DNA of 21,105 bases from Alphaproteobacteria bacterium (GCA_021774355.1 JAJFJE010000434.1:1-21105), one strand, 5' to 3'; shown: positions 1 to 7,227, numbered from the stretch's first letter. Made by a program: numbers and translations. Notes: generated by a model not told the origin, from the letters alone.

Positions 1-1165
1 CCACGGCCTCGAACAGCTCGACCGCCTTGAGCCCGGGCTGCGCGGCCATCCGCGGGGCCTGCCAGAAGGCGCGCACCAGATCGCGGTCGTCATCGCTGTC
101 GAGGTCGAGATGGGCGGCCAACTGGTTGGCCAGGCCGCCGACCTCGCGCCCGCCCATGGCGTTGGGCTGTCCGGTCACCGAAAAAGGCCCCATGCCGGGG
201 TGCCCGATCCGCCCGGTTGCCAGGTGGCAATTGATGATCGCATTGACCTTGTCGGTGCCGGCGGTCGACTGGTTGACCCCCTGGCTGAACACCGTGACCA
301 GTTTGGCGGTGGCCGAGGCCAGGCGGTAGAACGCCTCGATCGCGGCCGGGGCGAGGCCGGTCACCCGCGCAATGCCGGCCGTCCCGCCAATCCGGGCTGC
401 GGCGAGTGCCTCGGCAAAGCCCGTGGTGTGATTGGCGACGAAAGCCTGGTCGACCCGGCCGTCCCGCTCCAGCCGGGCGAGCAGGCCGTTGAACAGGGCG
501 ACGTCGGAGCCCGGCCGCAGGGCCAGGTGAAGATCGGCGGCATCGGCCGTGACCGTGCGGCGGGGGTCGATCGCCACGATGCGCATCTCCGGCCGGGCGG
601 CACGGGCGGCCATCAGCCGCTGGAACAGCACGGGGTGGCACCAGGCCAGATTGCTCCCGACCAGAACCACCAGATCGGCAAGCTCGAGGTCCTCGTAGGT
701 GCCGGGGACGGTATCGCTGCCGAAGGCGCGGCGGTGGCCGGCCACCGACGAGGCCATGCACAGGCGCGAATTCGTGTCGATATTGGCCGAGCCGATGAAG
801 CCCTTCATCAGTTTGTTGGCGACGTAATAATCCTCGGTCAGCAACTGGCCCGAGACGTAAAAGGCAACGGAATCCGGGCCGTGCCGCGCGATGGTGCGGC
901 TGAAGCCGGTGGCCACGCGGTCGAGGGCGGCCGGCCAGCTTGCCGGTTCGCCGTCGATCACGGGGTGCAGCAGGCGGCCCTCCAGGCCGATGGTCTCGGC
1001 CAGGGCGGCGCCTTTCGAGCACAGCCGGCCGAAATTTGCCGGATGGTCGGGATCGCCGGCGACGCTGACCGCGCCGTCGTCGGCCATGGTCGCCAGGACG
1101 CCGCAGCCGACCCCGCAATAGGGGCAGGTGGTGCGTGTTGTGCTTTGCGCCGCCGCCTGGGTCAT
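1..1165 (-). CDS. nasA: Assimilatory nitrate reductase catalytic subunit, N-terminal part (runs off left edge)
   Basis: Molybdopterin oxidoreductase of the NasA/NarB family, which reduces nitrate to nitrite in the cytoplasm for assimilation. About 388 codons are present; the family is usually near 900 residues, so more than half lies beyond the left edge. The N-terminal [4Fe-4S] motif is visible as C14, C17, C21 and C49 (CPYCGVGCG, then RLCSKG). The motif NSRLCM near residue 136 carries the expected molybdenum-ligand cysteine, and the stretch GHPGMGPFSVTGQPNAMGG near the left edge is highly typical of NasA. The frame stays open to position 1. The start is the ATG at 1165-1163, which overlaps the TGA of the upstream reductase gene (1164-1162) in an ATGA junction, so the two are probably translationally coupled. 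It is the last visible gene of the nitrate operon. The assignment is safe; only the C-terminal architecture (for example an extra [2Fe-2S] domain) is unknown. Confidence 0.96.
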   Translation of the reverse strand, partial: MTQAAAQSTTRTTCPYCGVGCGVLATMADDGAVSVAGDPDHPANFGRLCSKGAALAETIGLEGRLLHPVIDGEPASWPAALDRVATGFSRTIARHGPDSVAFYVSGQLLTEDYYVANKLMKGFIGSANIDTNSRLCMASSVAGHRRAFGSDTVPGTYEDLELADLVVLVGSNLAWCHPVLFQRLMAARAARPEMRIVAIDPRRTVTADAADLHLALRPGSDVALFNGLLARLERDGRVDQAFVANHTTGFAEALAAARIGGTAGIARVTGLAPAAIEAFYRLASATAKLVTVFSQGVNQSTAGTDKVNAIINCHLATGRIGHPGMGPFSVTGQPNAMGGREVGGLANQLAAHLDLDSDDDRDLVRAFWQAPRMAAQPGLKAVELFEAV

Positions 1166-2442
1166 TGGGCGGCCTCGGTCGCGGGGGCGGACATGGCCGG
1201 GCCGGCGGCGACCGACTCAAGGGGGTCGGGGCGGGCGGTATCGACGAAGCGGCGGCCGAAGATCAGGGTGTCGCGCAATGCCGCGACCGACCGCCCCTCG
1301 CGCAGCAATTCGAAGAACCAGCCGCCATCGGCGACGTCCCCATACAGCACGACGCCGACGATGCGGTCGCCTTCGAGCACCAGGCGCTGATAGGTCCCGG
1401 CGGCATTGTGTTGCAGCACAATGGCGTCGCGTCCCGGCGTCGCGGCAAAGTCGCCGGCCGAGTAGAGGTCGATGCCGGTCACCTTCAGGCGGGTGGCGGT
1501 GACCGAGCCGCGATAGGCGGCCGTGGTGTCGCCGGCCAGGCGGGCCGCCAGCACCGCCGCCATCTCGTAGAGCGGGGCGACCAGGCCATAGCACTGGCCG
1601 CGATGCTCGACGCATTCGCCCAGGGCAAAAATATCGCGGTCGCTGGTGGCCAGGCCGTCATCGACCTGGATGCCTCGGGCGACCGCCAGGCCGGCCGCCT
1701 TGGCCAGCGCGGCGTGGGGCCGGATGCCGACCGCCATCACCACCAGATCGGCCGGCAGGTCGCGGCCATCGGCCAGGCGCACCCCGGTGACATGGCGGTC
1801 GCCCAGAATGGCGGCGGTGGTGGCGCCGGTCACCACCGCGATGCCCCGGCCGCGGATCGCCCGTTCCAGCAGGCGTCCGGCCGCCGGGTCGAGCTGGCGT
1901 TCCATCAGGGTCGGCATCAGATGGACGACCGTCACCGCCATGCCCCGGGCCCGAAGCCCGGCGGCTGCCTCCAGGCCCAGCAGACCGCCGCCGATGACCA
2001 CGGCCCGGCCGCCGCTTTCCGCCGCGGCGATCATTGCCGCCACGTCGTCCAGGTCGCGATAGGCGATCACCCCCGGCAGGTCGTGCCCCGGTACCGGCAG
2101 GACGATCGGGCTGGAGCCGGTGGCCAGGACCAGGACGTCGTATGGGGTTACCGAGCCGTCGGCCCCGGTGACGGTGCGCGCCGCCCGGTCGATCGCGGTG
2201 ACCGGGCAGGCCTTGCGCAGGGTGATGTCATGCCGGGCATACCAGGCGTCGTCATGGATCACGATGTCGGGATAGTGCTTCTCGCCCGCCAGCACGGGCG
2301 ACAGCAGGATGCGGTCGTAATTCACCCGCGGCTCGGCGTTGAACACGGTGACGGCAAAGGCAGCCGGCGCCGCGGCGACCAGATGCTCCAGCATCCGGCC
2401 CGCCGCCATGCCATTGCCGACCACGACCAGGCGGGCGGTCAT
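1162..2442 (-). CDS. nasB: FAD/NAD(P)H oxidoreductase, NirB N-terminus-like; probable electron donor subunit for nitrate reductase
   Basis: 426-residue flavoprotein matching the N-terminal FAD/NADH half of NirB and the NasB/NasC electron-transfer subunits of assimilatory nitrate reductase. The FAD-binding fold is at the start (VVVGNGMAAGR), followed by NYDRILLSPVLAG, LVLATGS, a second dinucleotide fold VVIGGGLLGLE near the middle and the DIFALGECVEH motif. Full NirB is about 800 residues with a siroheme domain; this protein ends soon after the NirB small domain, with no siroheme/[4Fe-4S] domain and no cysteine cluster for a BFD-type [2Fe-2S] centre. I infer that it passes electrons from NAD(P)H to NasA, whose start codon overlaps its stop. 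I chose the ATG at 2442 because it begins exactly at the Rossmann strand and is preceded by GGAG; the longer in-frame start at 2562 would overlap the ATPase gene and adds an arginine/proline-rich stretch. The symbol is tentative (called NasC in Klebsiella). Confidence 0.85.
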   Translation of the reverse strand: MTARLVVVGNGMAAGRMLEHLVAAAPAAFAVTVFNAEPRVNYDRILLSPVLAGEKHYPDIVIHDDAWYARHDITLRKACPVTAIDRAARTVTGADGSVTPYDVLVLATGSSPIVLPVPGHDLPGVIAYRDLDDVAAMIAAAESGGRAVVIGGGLLGLEAAAGLRARGMAVTVVHLMPTLMERQLDPAAGRLLERAIRGRGIAVVTGATTAAILGDRHVTGVRLADGRDLPADLVVMAVGIRPHAALAKAAGLAVARGIQVDDGLATSDRDIFALGECVEHRGQCYGLVAPLYEMAAVLAARLAGDTTAAYRGSVTATRLKVTGIDLYSAGDFAATPGRDAIVLQHNAAGTYQRLVLEGDRIVGVVLYGDVADGGWFFELLREGRSVAALRDTLIFGRRFVDTARPDPLESVAAGPAMSAPATEAAQ

Positions 2443-2485
2443 CGGGCGCTCCGCGTCGGCGGCGGCCGCTGGGCTGCGCCGGTCA

Positions 2486-4216
2486 TCACGCGACCTGGGT
2501 GGACAGCGCCGGGGTCCCCGGCGCGGCTTTGGCCGGCGCCTGCGCCCCGTGCTCATAGGCATCGAGGAAGGCCAGCAGTTCCGCCCGATAGGTGTAGTAG
2601 TCGGGGTGTTCCAGCAGGGCCTTGCGGGTCCGCGGCCGTGGAATATCGACCTGCATGATGTTGCCGATCCGGGCGTTGGGGCCGTTGGTCATCATCACCA
2701 CCCGGTCGGCCAGAAGGATCGCCTCGTCGACATCATGGGTGACGCAGATGGCGGTCACCCGGGTGCGCGCCCAGACCTCCATCAGGACCTCCTGAAGCTC
2801 CCAGCGAGTCAGGCTGTCGAGCATCCCGAAGGGCTCGTCCAGCAGAAGCAGCTTGGGCGACAGGGCGAAGGCCCGGGCGATGCCGACCCGCTGCCTCATG
2901 CCGTTGGACAGGTCGGCGGCGTAGCGGTGCATGGCGTCGCCCAGGCCGACCCGTTCCAGGTAATACTCGACCACGTCGCGCCGTTCGGCGGTGCTGGCAT
3001 GGGGATAGACCCGGTCGACCCCGAGGGCGACGTTCTCCCGGGCGGTCAGCCAGGGCATCAGGGACGGCGACTGGAACACTACGGCCCGGTCCGGACCGGC
3101 GCCGACCACCTCCTTGCTGTCGAGGATGATGCCGCCATAGCTGATGTCGTTCAGTCCCGCGGCCATCGACAGCACGGTCGACTTGCCGCAGCCGGAATGG
3201 CCGATCAGGGTGATGAATTCGCCCTTGTCCATCTTCAGGTCGAAGCTGTCGACCACGGTCAGCGGCCCCTTGGCGGTCGGATAGACCTTATGGACCTGGG
3301 AGAACTCGACATATTTCGTCCGCAGGATCGACTTGGCGGCCTCGCGATAGGCCGCCGGCGGCCCGTTCGGGGCGCGCCCTGCGGCCTGGGTGATCGGCAC
3401 CACGGTCGGGGCCGGGCGGGTATCGTCGCCGGCGCTTTGCCGCTCCAGGCCCATGGCCATCAGATATTGGGTGACCTCGGCCCGCAGGCGCTTGAAGGCC
3501 GGGTCGGTATTGATCGTGGTGCGGTCGCGCGGGCGCGGCAGGGCGACCGGGAAGGCCGGGCCCAGGGTGGCGTTGGGGCCGGGGGTGAGGGGAATGATCC
3601 GGTCGGCCAGGAGGATCGCTTCGTCGACGTCGTTGGTGATCAGGATGACCGTCTTGCGATCCTCCTCCCACAGCCGTTCGATCTCGTGCTGCAGCTTGGC
3701 CCGGGTCAGGGCGTCGAGGGCCGACAGCGGCTCGTCGAGCAGCAGCATCTTGGGGCTGGTCGCCAGGGCGCGGGCGACCGCGACCCGCTGGCGCATGCCG
3801 CCGGACAATTCGGCGGGCCGGCGGTCGCGGGCGTGGGACAGGCCGACCATGGTGATCGCCCGGGTTACCCGCTGGGCGCGTTCGCGCCGGCTCTCCCGGG
3901 CGAACACCTCGTTCACCGCCAGGGCGATATTGCCCTCGACGGTCAGCCAGGGCATCAGGGAATAGCTCTGAAAGACCACGCCGCGGTCGGGGCCTGGCCC
4001 CACAATCGCCTTGCCGGCCAGGGTGATGGTGCCGGAATCCGGGATGACCAGCCCGGCAATGGCGGAGATCAGGGTGGTCTTGCCCGACCCGGAAAAGCCC
4101 ACAATGGCGACGAATTCCCCTTCCTCGACGGTCAGGTCGATGTGATCCAGGACCGGGTTGCGGTTGGCCCCCAGGCCGTAGCTCTTGGACACGCCGCTCA
4201 GTTCGAGAAATGCCAT
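2486..4216 (-). CDS. nrtD: Nitrate ABC transporter ATPase with two fused nucleotide-binding domains
   Basis: 576-residue cytoplasmic ATPase of the nitrate/sulfonate/bicarbonate importer family, in effect a tandem NrtC/NrtD-type fusion that supplies both ATPase halves in one chain. Domain 1 covers about residues 1-260: Walker A GFSGSGKTT (40-48), signature LSGGMRQR, Walker B MLLLDEPLSALD, and ITNDVDEA where the H-loop should be. Domain 2 starts near residue 300: Walker A GHSGCGKST, signature LSNGMRQR, Walker B LLLLDEPFGMLD, H-loop VTHDVDEA. The linker at about 260-300 is proline/alanine-rich. Domain 1 therefore has Asn in place of the switch histidine, while domain 2 keeps His but has a variant signature, so the two ATP sites are not equivalent. 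The start at 4216 has a strong AGGAGG site and lies 10 bases after the permease stop, so the genes are in one operon. Unlike cyanobacterial NrtC, there is no fused NrtA-like domain. Confidence 0.93.
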   Translation of the reverse strand: MAFLELSGVSKSYGLGANRNPVLDHIDLTVEEGEFVAIVGFSGSGKTTLISAIAGLVIPDSGTITLAGKAIVGPGPDRGVVFQSYSLMPWLTVEGNIALAVNEVFARESRRERAQRVTRAITMVGLSHARDRRPAELSGGMRQRVAVARALATSPKMLLLDEPLSALDALTRAKLQHEIERLWEEDRKTVILITNDVDEAILLADRIIPLTPGPNATLGPAFPVALPRPRDRTTINTDPAFKRLRAEVTQYLMAMGLERQSAGDDTRPAPTVVPITQAAGRAPNGPPAAYREAAKSILRTKYVEFSQVHKVYPTAKGPLTVVDSFDLKMDKGEFITLIGHSGCGKSTVLSMAAGLNDISYGGIILDSKEVVGAGPDRAVVFQSPSLMPWLTARENVALGVDRVYPHASTAERRDVVEYYLERVGLGDAMHRYAADLSNGMRQRVGIARAFALSPKLLLLDEPFGMLDSLTRWELQEVLMEVWARTRVTAICVTHDVDEAILLADRVVMMTNGPNARIGNIMQVDIPRPRTRKALLEHPDYYTYRAELLAFLDAYEHGAQAPAKAAPGTPALSTQVA

Positions 4217-4226
4217 GGCTGCCTCC

Positions 4227-5324
4227 TCAACGGGTTGACGAGAAGGTGAAGGCGCTCTGCAGGGCCAGCATCAGCCGGTCGAGCAGGAAGCCGACAATGC
4301 CGATGGTCAGCACGGCGACGATGATGCGGGCGAGCGAGTCGGACGAGCCGTTCTGGAACTCGTCCCAGACGAATTTGCCCAGGCCCGGGTTCTGGGCCAG
4401 CATCTCGGCCGCGATCAGCACCATCCAGCCCACCCCCAGGGACAGGCGCAGGCCGGTAAAGATCAGCGGCAGCGCCGAGGGCAGCACCAGCTTGGTGATG
4501 GTGCGGGTGGTCGACAGTTGCAGCACCCGCCCGACATTGACCAGGTCCTTGTCGATCGAGGCGACGCCCAGGGCGGTGTTGATCAGGGTCGGCCACAGCG
4601 AACACAAGGTGACGGTGATCGCCGAAACCACCAGCGACTTGGGCAGCCAGTCCAGCGGCTCGAGATAGAGCGCCGAGACGATCATGGTGACGATCGGCAG
4701 CCAGGCCAGGGGCGATACCGGCTTGAAGATCTGGATCAGCGGGTTGAGGGCGCCGCTGACGGTGCCCGACAGCCCGCACACAATGCCCAGGGGCACCGCC
4801 AGCAGGGTGGCAATGGCAAAGCCCAGGCCGACCGTCACCAGGCTGGTGACGATCTGATCGAAATAGGTCGGCTTGCCGGTATAGGGGCGCCACTTGACCA
4901 GGTCGGTCTTGCCGGCGGCAGCCAGGTCGGCGTTGCGCGCGGCCAGCCGGTCATAGAAGGCGACTTCCTTGGCCCGCTCGGCGACATGGTCCTGGTAGAG
5001 GTGAACCGTCTGGTCCCAGACCTGGACAGGCCCCGGGATGGCGCCCAGCGAGGTATTGACCTGGGGCGCCAGAACCGCCCAGGCGGCCACGAATACCGCG
5101 ATGCCGATCAGCGGGATGCCCGCGCGGCGCCACAGTTCCCGGCCCTGCACCCGCGGATTGTCGCCGGCCGCGATCTTGAGCAGGGGCACCAGCCAGCCCA
5201 GGCCAAGCACGCCCAGGGGGGCGGCGACCCGGTTGATGGCAAGAAACAGCTTCTCCCGTCGGGCGGCGCGCTTGGCGGCGCGGGCGTCCAGGGCGGTTTC
5301 GGCAAAGTCGCTGGCGGTTATCAT
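4227..5324 (-). CDS. nrtB: Nitrate ABC transporter permease
   Basis: 365-residue inner-membrane permease of the NrtB/CmpB/SsuC type. It begins with a charged cytoplasmic stretch (DARAAKRAARREK), then hydrophobic segments at about 32-52 and 70-88. A soluble-looking insert (about 90-155) precedes the core transporter domain, whose segments include LVTVGLGFAIATLLAVPLGI and IIVAVLTIGIVGFLLDRLML. The EAA-like cytoplasmic loop that docks the ATPase is visible around the NVGRVLQLSTTRTITKLVLP region. It would import nitrate (possibly nitrite or cyanate) handed over by NrtA. It starts 88 bases after the nrtA stop, with GGAG before the ATG at 5324, and ends 10 bases before the ATPase start. The length with the extra N-terminal region is usual for proteobacterial NrtB. 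Confidence 0.93.
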   Translation of the reverse strand: MITASDFAETALDARAAKRAARREKLFLAINRVAAPLGVLGLGWLVPLLKIAAGDNPRVQGRELWRRAGIPLIGIAVFVAAWAVLAPQVNTSLGAIPGPVQVWDQTVHLYQDHVAERAKEVAFYDRLAARNADLAAAGKTDLVKWRPYTGKPTYFDQIVTSLVTVGLGFAIATLLAVPLGIVCGLSGTVSGALNPLIQIFKPVSPLAWLPIVTMIVSALYLEPLDWLPKSLVVSAITVTLCSLWPTLINTALGVASIDKDLVNVGRVLQLSTTRTITKLVLPSALPLIFTGLRLSLGVGWMVLIAAEMLAQNPGLGKFVWDEFQNGSSDSLARIIVAVLTIGIVGFLLDRLMLALQSAFTFSSTR

Positions 5325-5376
5325 GACACTCCATCACAAGCTGCTTGGCGACCGTTGCCGGCGCCGTTCGACAGGA

Positions 5377-5403
5377 CGGCCGGGCCCGTCGGGGGCCCGG
5401 CCG
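5377..5403 (-). promoter_or_regulatory. Perfect GC hairpin between nrtA and nrtB
   Basis: An 11-base-pair perfect inverted repeat (cggccgggccc / gggcccggccg) with a 5-base loop sits in the 88-base gap after the nrtA stop. No T run follows on the minus strand, so it does not look like an intrinsic terminator. A hairpin after the binding-protein gene of an ABC operon commonly protects the upstream mRNA from 3' exonucleases or limits read-through. That would give more NrtA than NrtB, but here it is inference. Confidence 0.6.
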
Positions 5404-5412
5404 GCGCCCGGG

Positions 5413-6837
5413 TCACCCCTCCACCACGTCGGTGCCGACCACTTTCTGCGTGCCCTTCAGACCGATCGGGAAGCGTTCGAGATAGGCGTTGGGCTGGCGC
5501 CCGTCATAGGTGATGTTGTCGATGAACTCGGTCTGGGGGGTGCGGTAGCCGTCGCTCGACCAGGGGAAGTCGGCCTCCTGGGCCAGGCCGTCCTCGACCA
5601 GCAGGCGGGCGGCCGCCAGATAGAGGTCGGGGCGATAGACATTCTTGGCCGTCTCGGCGTACCAGGCGTCGTCGCGGGCGTCGGCGATCTGGCCCCAGCG
5701 GCGCATCTGGGTGAGGTACCAGACCGCATCCGAGTAATAGGGATAGGTCGCGAAATAGCGGAAAAAGACGTTGAAGTCGGGCACCGGGCGCTTGTCGCCC
5801 TTCTCGTATTCGAAGGTGCCGACCATGGAGTTGGCGATGACCTCGGCATCGGCCCCGACATATTCCGACTTGGCCAGGATCTTCACCGCCGCCGGACGGT
5901 TGGCATTGTCGTTCTCGTCGAGCCAGATCGCGGCGCGGATCAGCGCCTTGGTAATGGCCAGGGTGGTGTTGGGGTTGTTCTCGGCGAAAGCGGCGGTCAT
6001 GCCGAAGACTTTTTCCGGATTGTTCTTCCAGATCTCGTAATCGGTGATCACCGGTACGCCGATGCCCTTGAACACCGCCTGCTGGTTCCACGGCTCGCCC
6101 ACGCAATAGCCGTAGATCGTGCCGGCCTCAAGGGTGGCGGGCATTTGCGGCGGCGGGGTCACCGAGAGCAGGGCGTCGGCCTTGATCTGGCCGCTGATGT
6201 CGGTCGGCGAATAATAGCCGGGGCGGATGCCGCCGGCGGCCAGCCAATAGCGCAGCTCGTAATTGTGGGTCGAGACCGGGAACACCATGCCCATGTTGAA
6301 GGGCTTGCCCTCGGCCTTGAAGCTTTCGACGACGGGCTTGAGGTAGTCCGCCTTGATCGGGTGGATCGGCTTGCCGTCCGCGCCGACCGGGATATGGGGC
6401 TTCATCATCGCCCACACGGCGTTCGAGACGGTGATGCCGTTGCCGTTCAGGTCCATCGAGAAGGGCGTGATGATATGGGCCTGGGTGCCGAAGCCGATGG
6501 TGGCGCCCAGGGGCTGGCCGGCCAGCATGTGAGCGCCGTCGAGTTCGCCGGTGATGACCCGGTCCAGCAGCACTTTCCAGTTGGCCTGGGGCTCCAGGGT
6601 GACATAGAGCCCTTCATCCTCGAAATAGCCGAGCTCCTTGGCCACCGCCAGGGGCGCCATGTCGGTCAGCTTGATGAAGCCAAAGGTCAATTGGTCCTTC
6701 TCCACCGCCAACGGCGCCGCCGTCGCCCGCGCCCGGCGCAGGCCGAGCCCCAGGCCCGCCGACAGCGCCAGGGCCGAGGCCGCGCCGAGCAGGCGCCGCC
6801 GCGTCAGACCCCCGTCGAAATTCCCGTGCTCAGCCAT
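5413..6837 (-). CDS. nrtA: Tat-exported nitrate-binding protein of the ABC importer
   Basis: 474-residue substrate-binding protein of the NrtA/CmpA family. The N-terminus carries a twin-arginine signal (TRRRLLGAASALALSAG, residues 12-28), so the protein should be exported folded to the periplasm. The mature part begins near residue 45 with the NrtA-typical LTFGFIKLTDMAPLAVAKELGYF. Later family motifs are GELDGAHMLAGQPLGA, FSMDLNGNGITVSN, THNYELRYWLAAGG, GYCVGEPWN and DAVWYLTQMRRWGQ. The ATG at 6837 is preferred over an in-frame ATG at 6960: it directly precedes the Tat signal, has an AAGGGA site, and the upstream start lies inside the terminator hairpin. It is the first gene after the sigma-54 promoter and antitermination leader. 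Specificity (nitrate versus bicarbonate or cyanate) rests on linkage to nasA and nasST. Confidence 0.95.
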   Translation of the reverse strand: MAEHGNFDGGLTRRRLLGAASALALSAGLGLGLRRARATAAPLAVEKDQLTFGFIKLTDMAPLAVAKELGYFEDEGLYVTLEPQANWKVLLDRVITGELDGAHMLAGQPLGATIGFGTQAHIITPFSMDLNGNGITVSNAVWAMMKPHIPVGADGKPIHPIKADYLKPVVESFKAEGKPFNMGMVFPVSTHNYELRYWLAAGGIRPGYYSPTDISGQIKADALLSVTPPPQMPATLEAGTIYGYCVGEPWNQQAVFKGIGVPVITDYEIWKNNPEKVFGMTAAFAENNPNTTLAITKALIRAAIWLDENDNANRPAAVKILAKSEYVGADAEVIANSMVGTFEYEKGDKRPVPDFNVFFRYFATYPYYSDAVWYLTQMRRWGQIADARDDAWYAETAKNVYRPDLYLAAARLLVEDGLAQEADFPWSSDGYRTPQTEFIDNITYDGRQPNAYLERFPIGLKGTQKVVGTDVVEG

Positions 6838-6928
6838 TCTCGTCCCTTCCAGCAGGTGCCGCGCCGCGGCCCGCCCCGTTCGGCGACCGGACCCCCTGGC
6901 CAGGCCGCCACCCCGCGTCGCCGCGGGC

Positions 6929-6992
6929 AAAAAAAATGCCGCTGAACCAGCGCCATCCACCTCAAAGGCGGGAATGGCAGAAGGTCAGCGGC
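6929..6992 (-). terminator. Intrinsic terminator in the nrtA leader (NasT-controlled attenuator)
   Basis: On the minus strand the arm GCCGCTGACC (6992-6983) pairs with GGTTCAGCGGC (6948-6938): 8 pairs, one bulged T, then 2 more. The inner segment folds further (GCCAT/ATGGC), and the stem is followed immediately by ATTTTTTTT (T8 at 6936-6929). This is a textbook intrinsic terminator placed about 90 bases before the nrtA start and after the two hexaloop hairpins, where ANTAR-controlled leaders carry their attenuator. Default transcription should stop here. Confidence 0.88.
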
Positions 6993-7001
6993 GTCGCTGA
7001 T
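6986..7001 (-). promoter_or_regulatory. Candidate competing (antiterminator) hairpin
   Basis: On the minus strand TCAGCG (7001-6996) can pair with CGCTGA (6991-6986) around a 4-base loop. This 6-bp stem uses the last two bases of the second hexaloop hairpin and most of the left arm of the terminator, so it cannot coexist with the terminator. It is a plausible switch element, but small and unproven. Confidence 0.4.
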
Positions 7002-7043
7002 GACCCTGCGGCGGGTCATGTTTCCGAACCGTCTTTGGTTCGG
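7000..7043 (-). promoter_or_regulatory. Two tandem 6-base-loop hairpins: ANTAR (NasT) RNA target
   Basis: On the minus strand the first hairpin is CCGAACC-AAAGAC-GGTTCGG (7043-7024), a perfect 7-bp stem with a 6-base loop. After a 4-base linker (AAAC) comes ATGACCC-GCCGCA-GGGTCAT (7019-7000), another perfect 7-bp stem with a 6-base loop. Known ANTAR targets are exactly this: two closely spaced hexaloop stems, with loop position 1 usually A and position 4 usually G, upstream of a terminator. Loop 1 fits (A1, G4). Loop 2 keeps G4 but has G at position 1. With nasT next door, NasT is the obvious ligand. Confidence 0.85.
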
Positions 7044-7057
7044 CGTGTTGCTATCTC

Positions 7058-7074
7058 AGCAGGTTTCGTGCCAA
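7058..7074 (-). promoter_or_regulatory. Sigma-54 (-24/-12) promoter of the nitrate operon
   Basis: The minus strand reads TTGGCACGAAACCTGCT, matching the consensus YTGGCACGRNNNTTGCW at all defined positions except one (C for T before TGC). GG and GC are correctly spaced. Transcription would start near 7047, just before the first hexaloop hairpin at 7043, so promoter and leader fit together. RpoN with NtrC would give nitrogen-limitation control. I see no convincing NtrC site upstream. Confidence 0.88.
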
Positions 7075-7227
7075 GTCCATGGATCTTCGAATAGCGGAGT
7101 TATTACAATGAGTTGATTGGGTTTCGGGAAAATTGCGGCGTGGTCTGGCGTGCTTAAAATATAGCCTGTACAATCTGTCGCTGTGCACAATGCCTAATAA
7201 ATAGGCGGCATTTGCGGCGGATCGGGG
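7075..7227. other. AT-richer spacer upstream of the nitrate promoter
   Basis: No gene is visible between the nasS stop and the sigma-54 promoter. The stretch is much richer in A+T than its surroundings. It contains a small inverted repeat near the nasS end (aatgcc 7189-7194 with ggcatt 7207-7212, and gccta/taggc nested inside), possibly a weak nasS terminator. A palindrome tgtgcaca (7182-7189) and a related tgtaca (7167-7172) lie about 120-140 bases upstream of the predicted start, in the position expected for an enhancer-binding protein. They do not match the NtrC consensus well. Confidence 0.45.

Noticed and set aside
90..1220. 376-codon open frame on the minus strand
   Set aside because: It is out of frame with nasA and is proline/arginine-rich. 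The correct frame starts at 1165, carries the iron-sulfur and molybdenum motifs and stays open to the left edge.
2443..2562. Upstream in-frame start (2562) for the FAD reductase
   Set aside because: It would overlap the ATPase gene by 77 bases and add an arginine/proline-rich stretch before the Rossmann fold; 2442 begins exactly at the fold.
2339..4249. 636-codon open frame on the plus strand
   Set aside because: It lies antisense to the double ATPase and has no recognisable domain; its Gly/Asp/His/Gln-rich composition is what the opposite strand of GC-rich coding DNA gives. The minus-strand ATPase has every catalytic motif.
5038..6945. 635-codon open frame on the plus strand across nrtB, nrtA and the leader
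   Set aside because: It is antisense to nrtA, which has a Tat signal and all family motifs, and it crosses the terminator hairpin. No family resemblance is visible.
6838..6960. Upstream in-frame start (6960) for nrtA
   Set aside because: The ATG lies within the terminator/leader structure, would put 41 low-complexity residues before the Tat signal, and has no ribosome site. The ATG at 6837 has both a ribosome site and the twin-arginine motif directly after it.
7167..7189. Possible NtrC site (tgtaca and tgtgcaca half-sites) upstream of the nitrate promoter
   Set aside because: The spacing and bases do not fit the TGCACC-N5-GGTGCA consensus, so I only note it in the spacer description.
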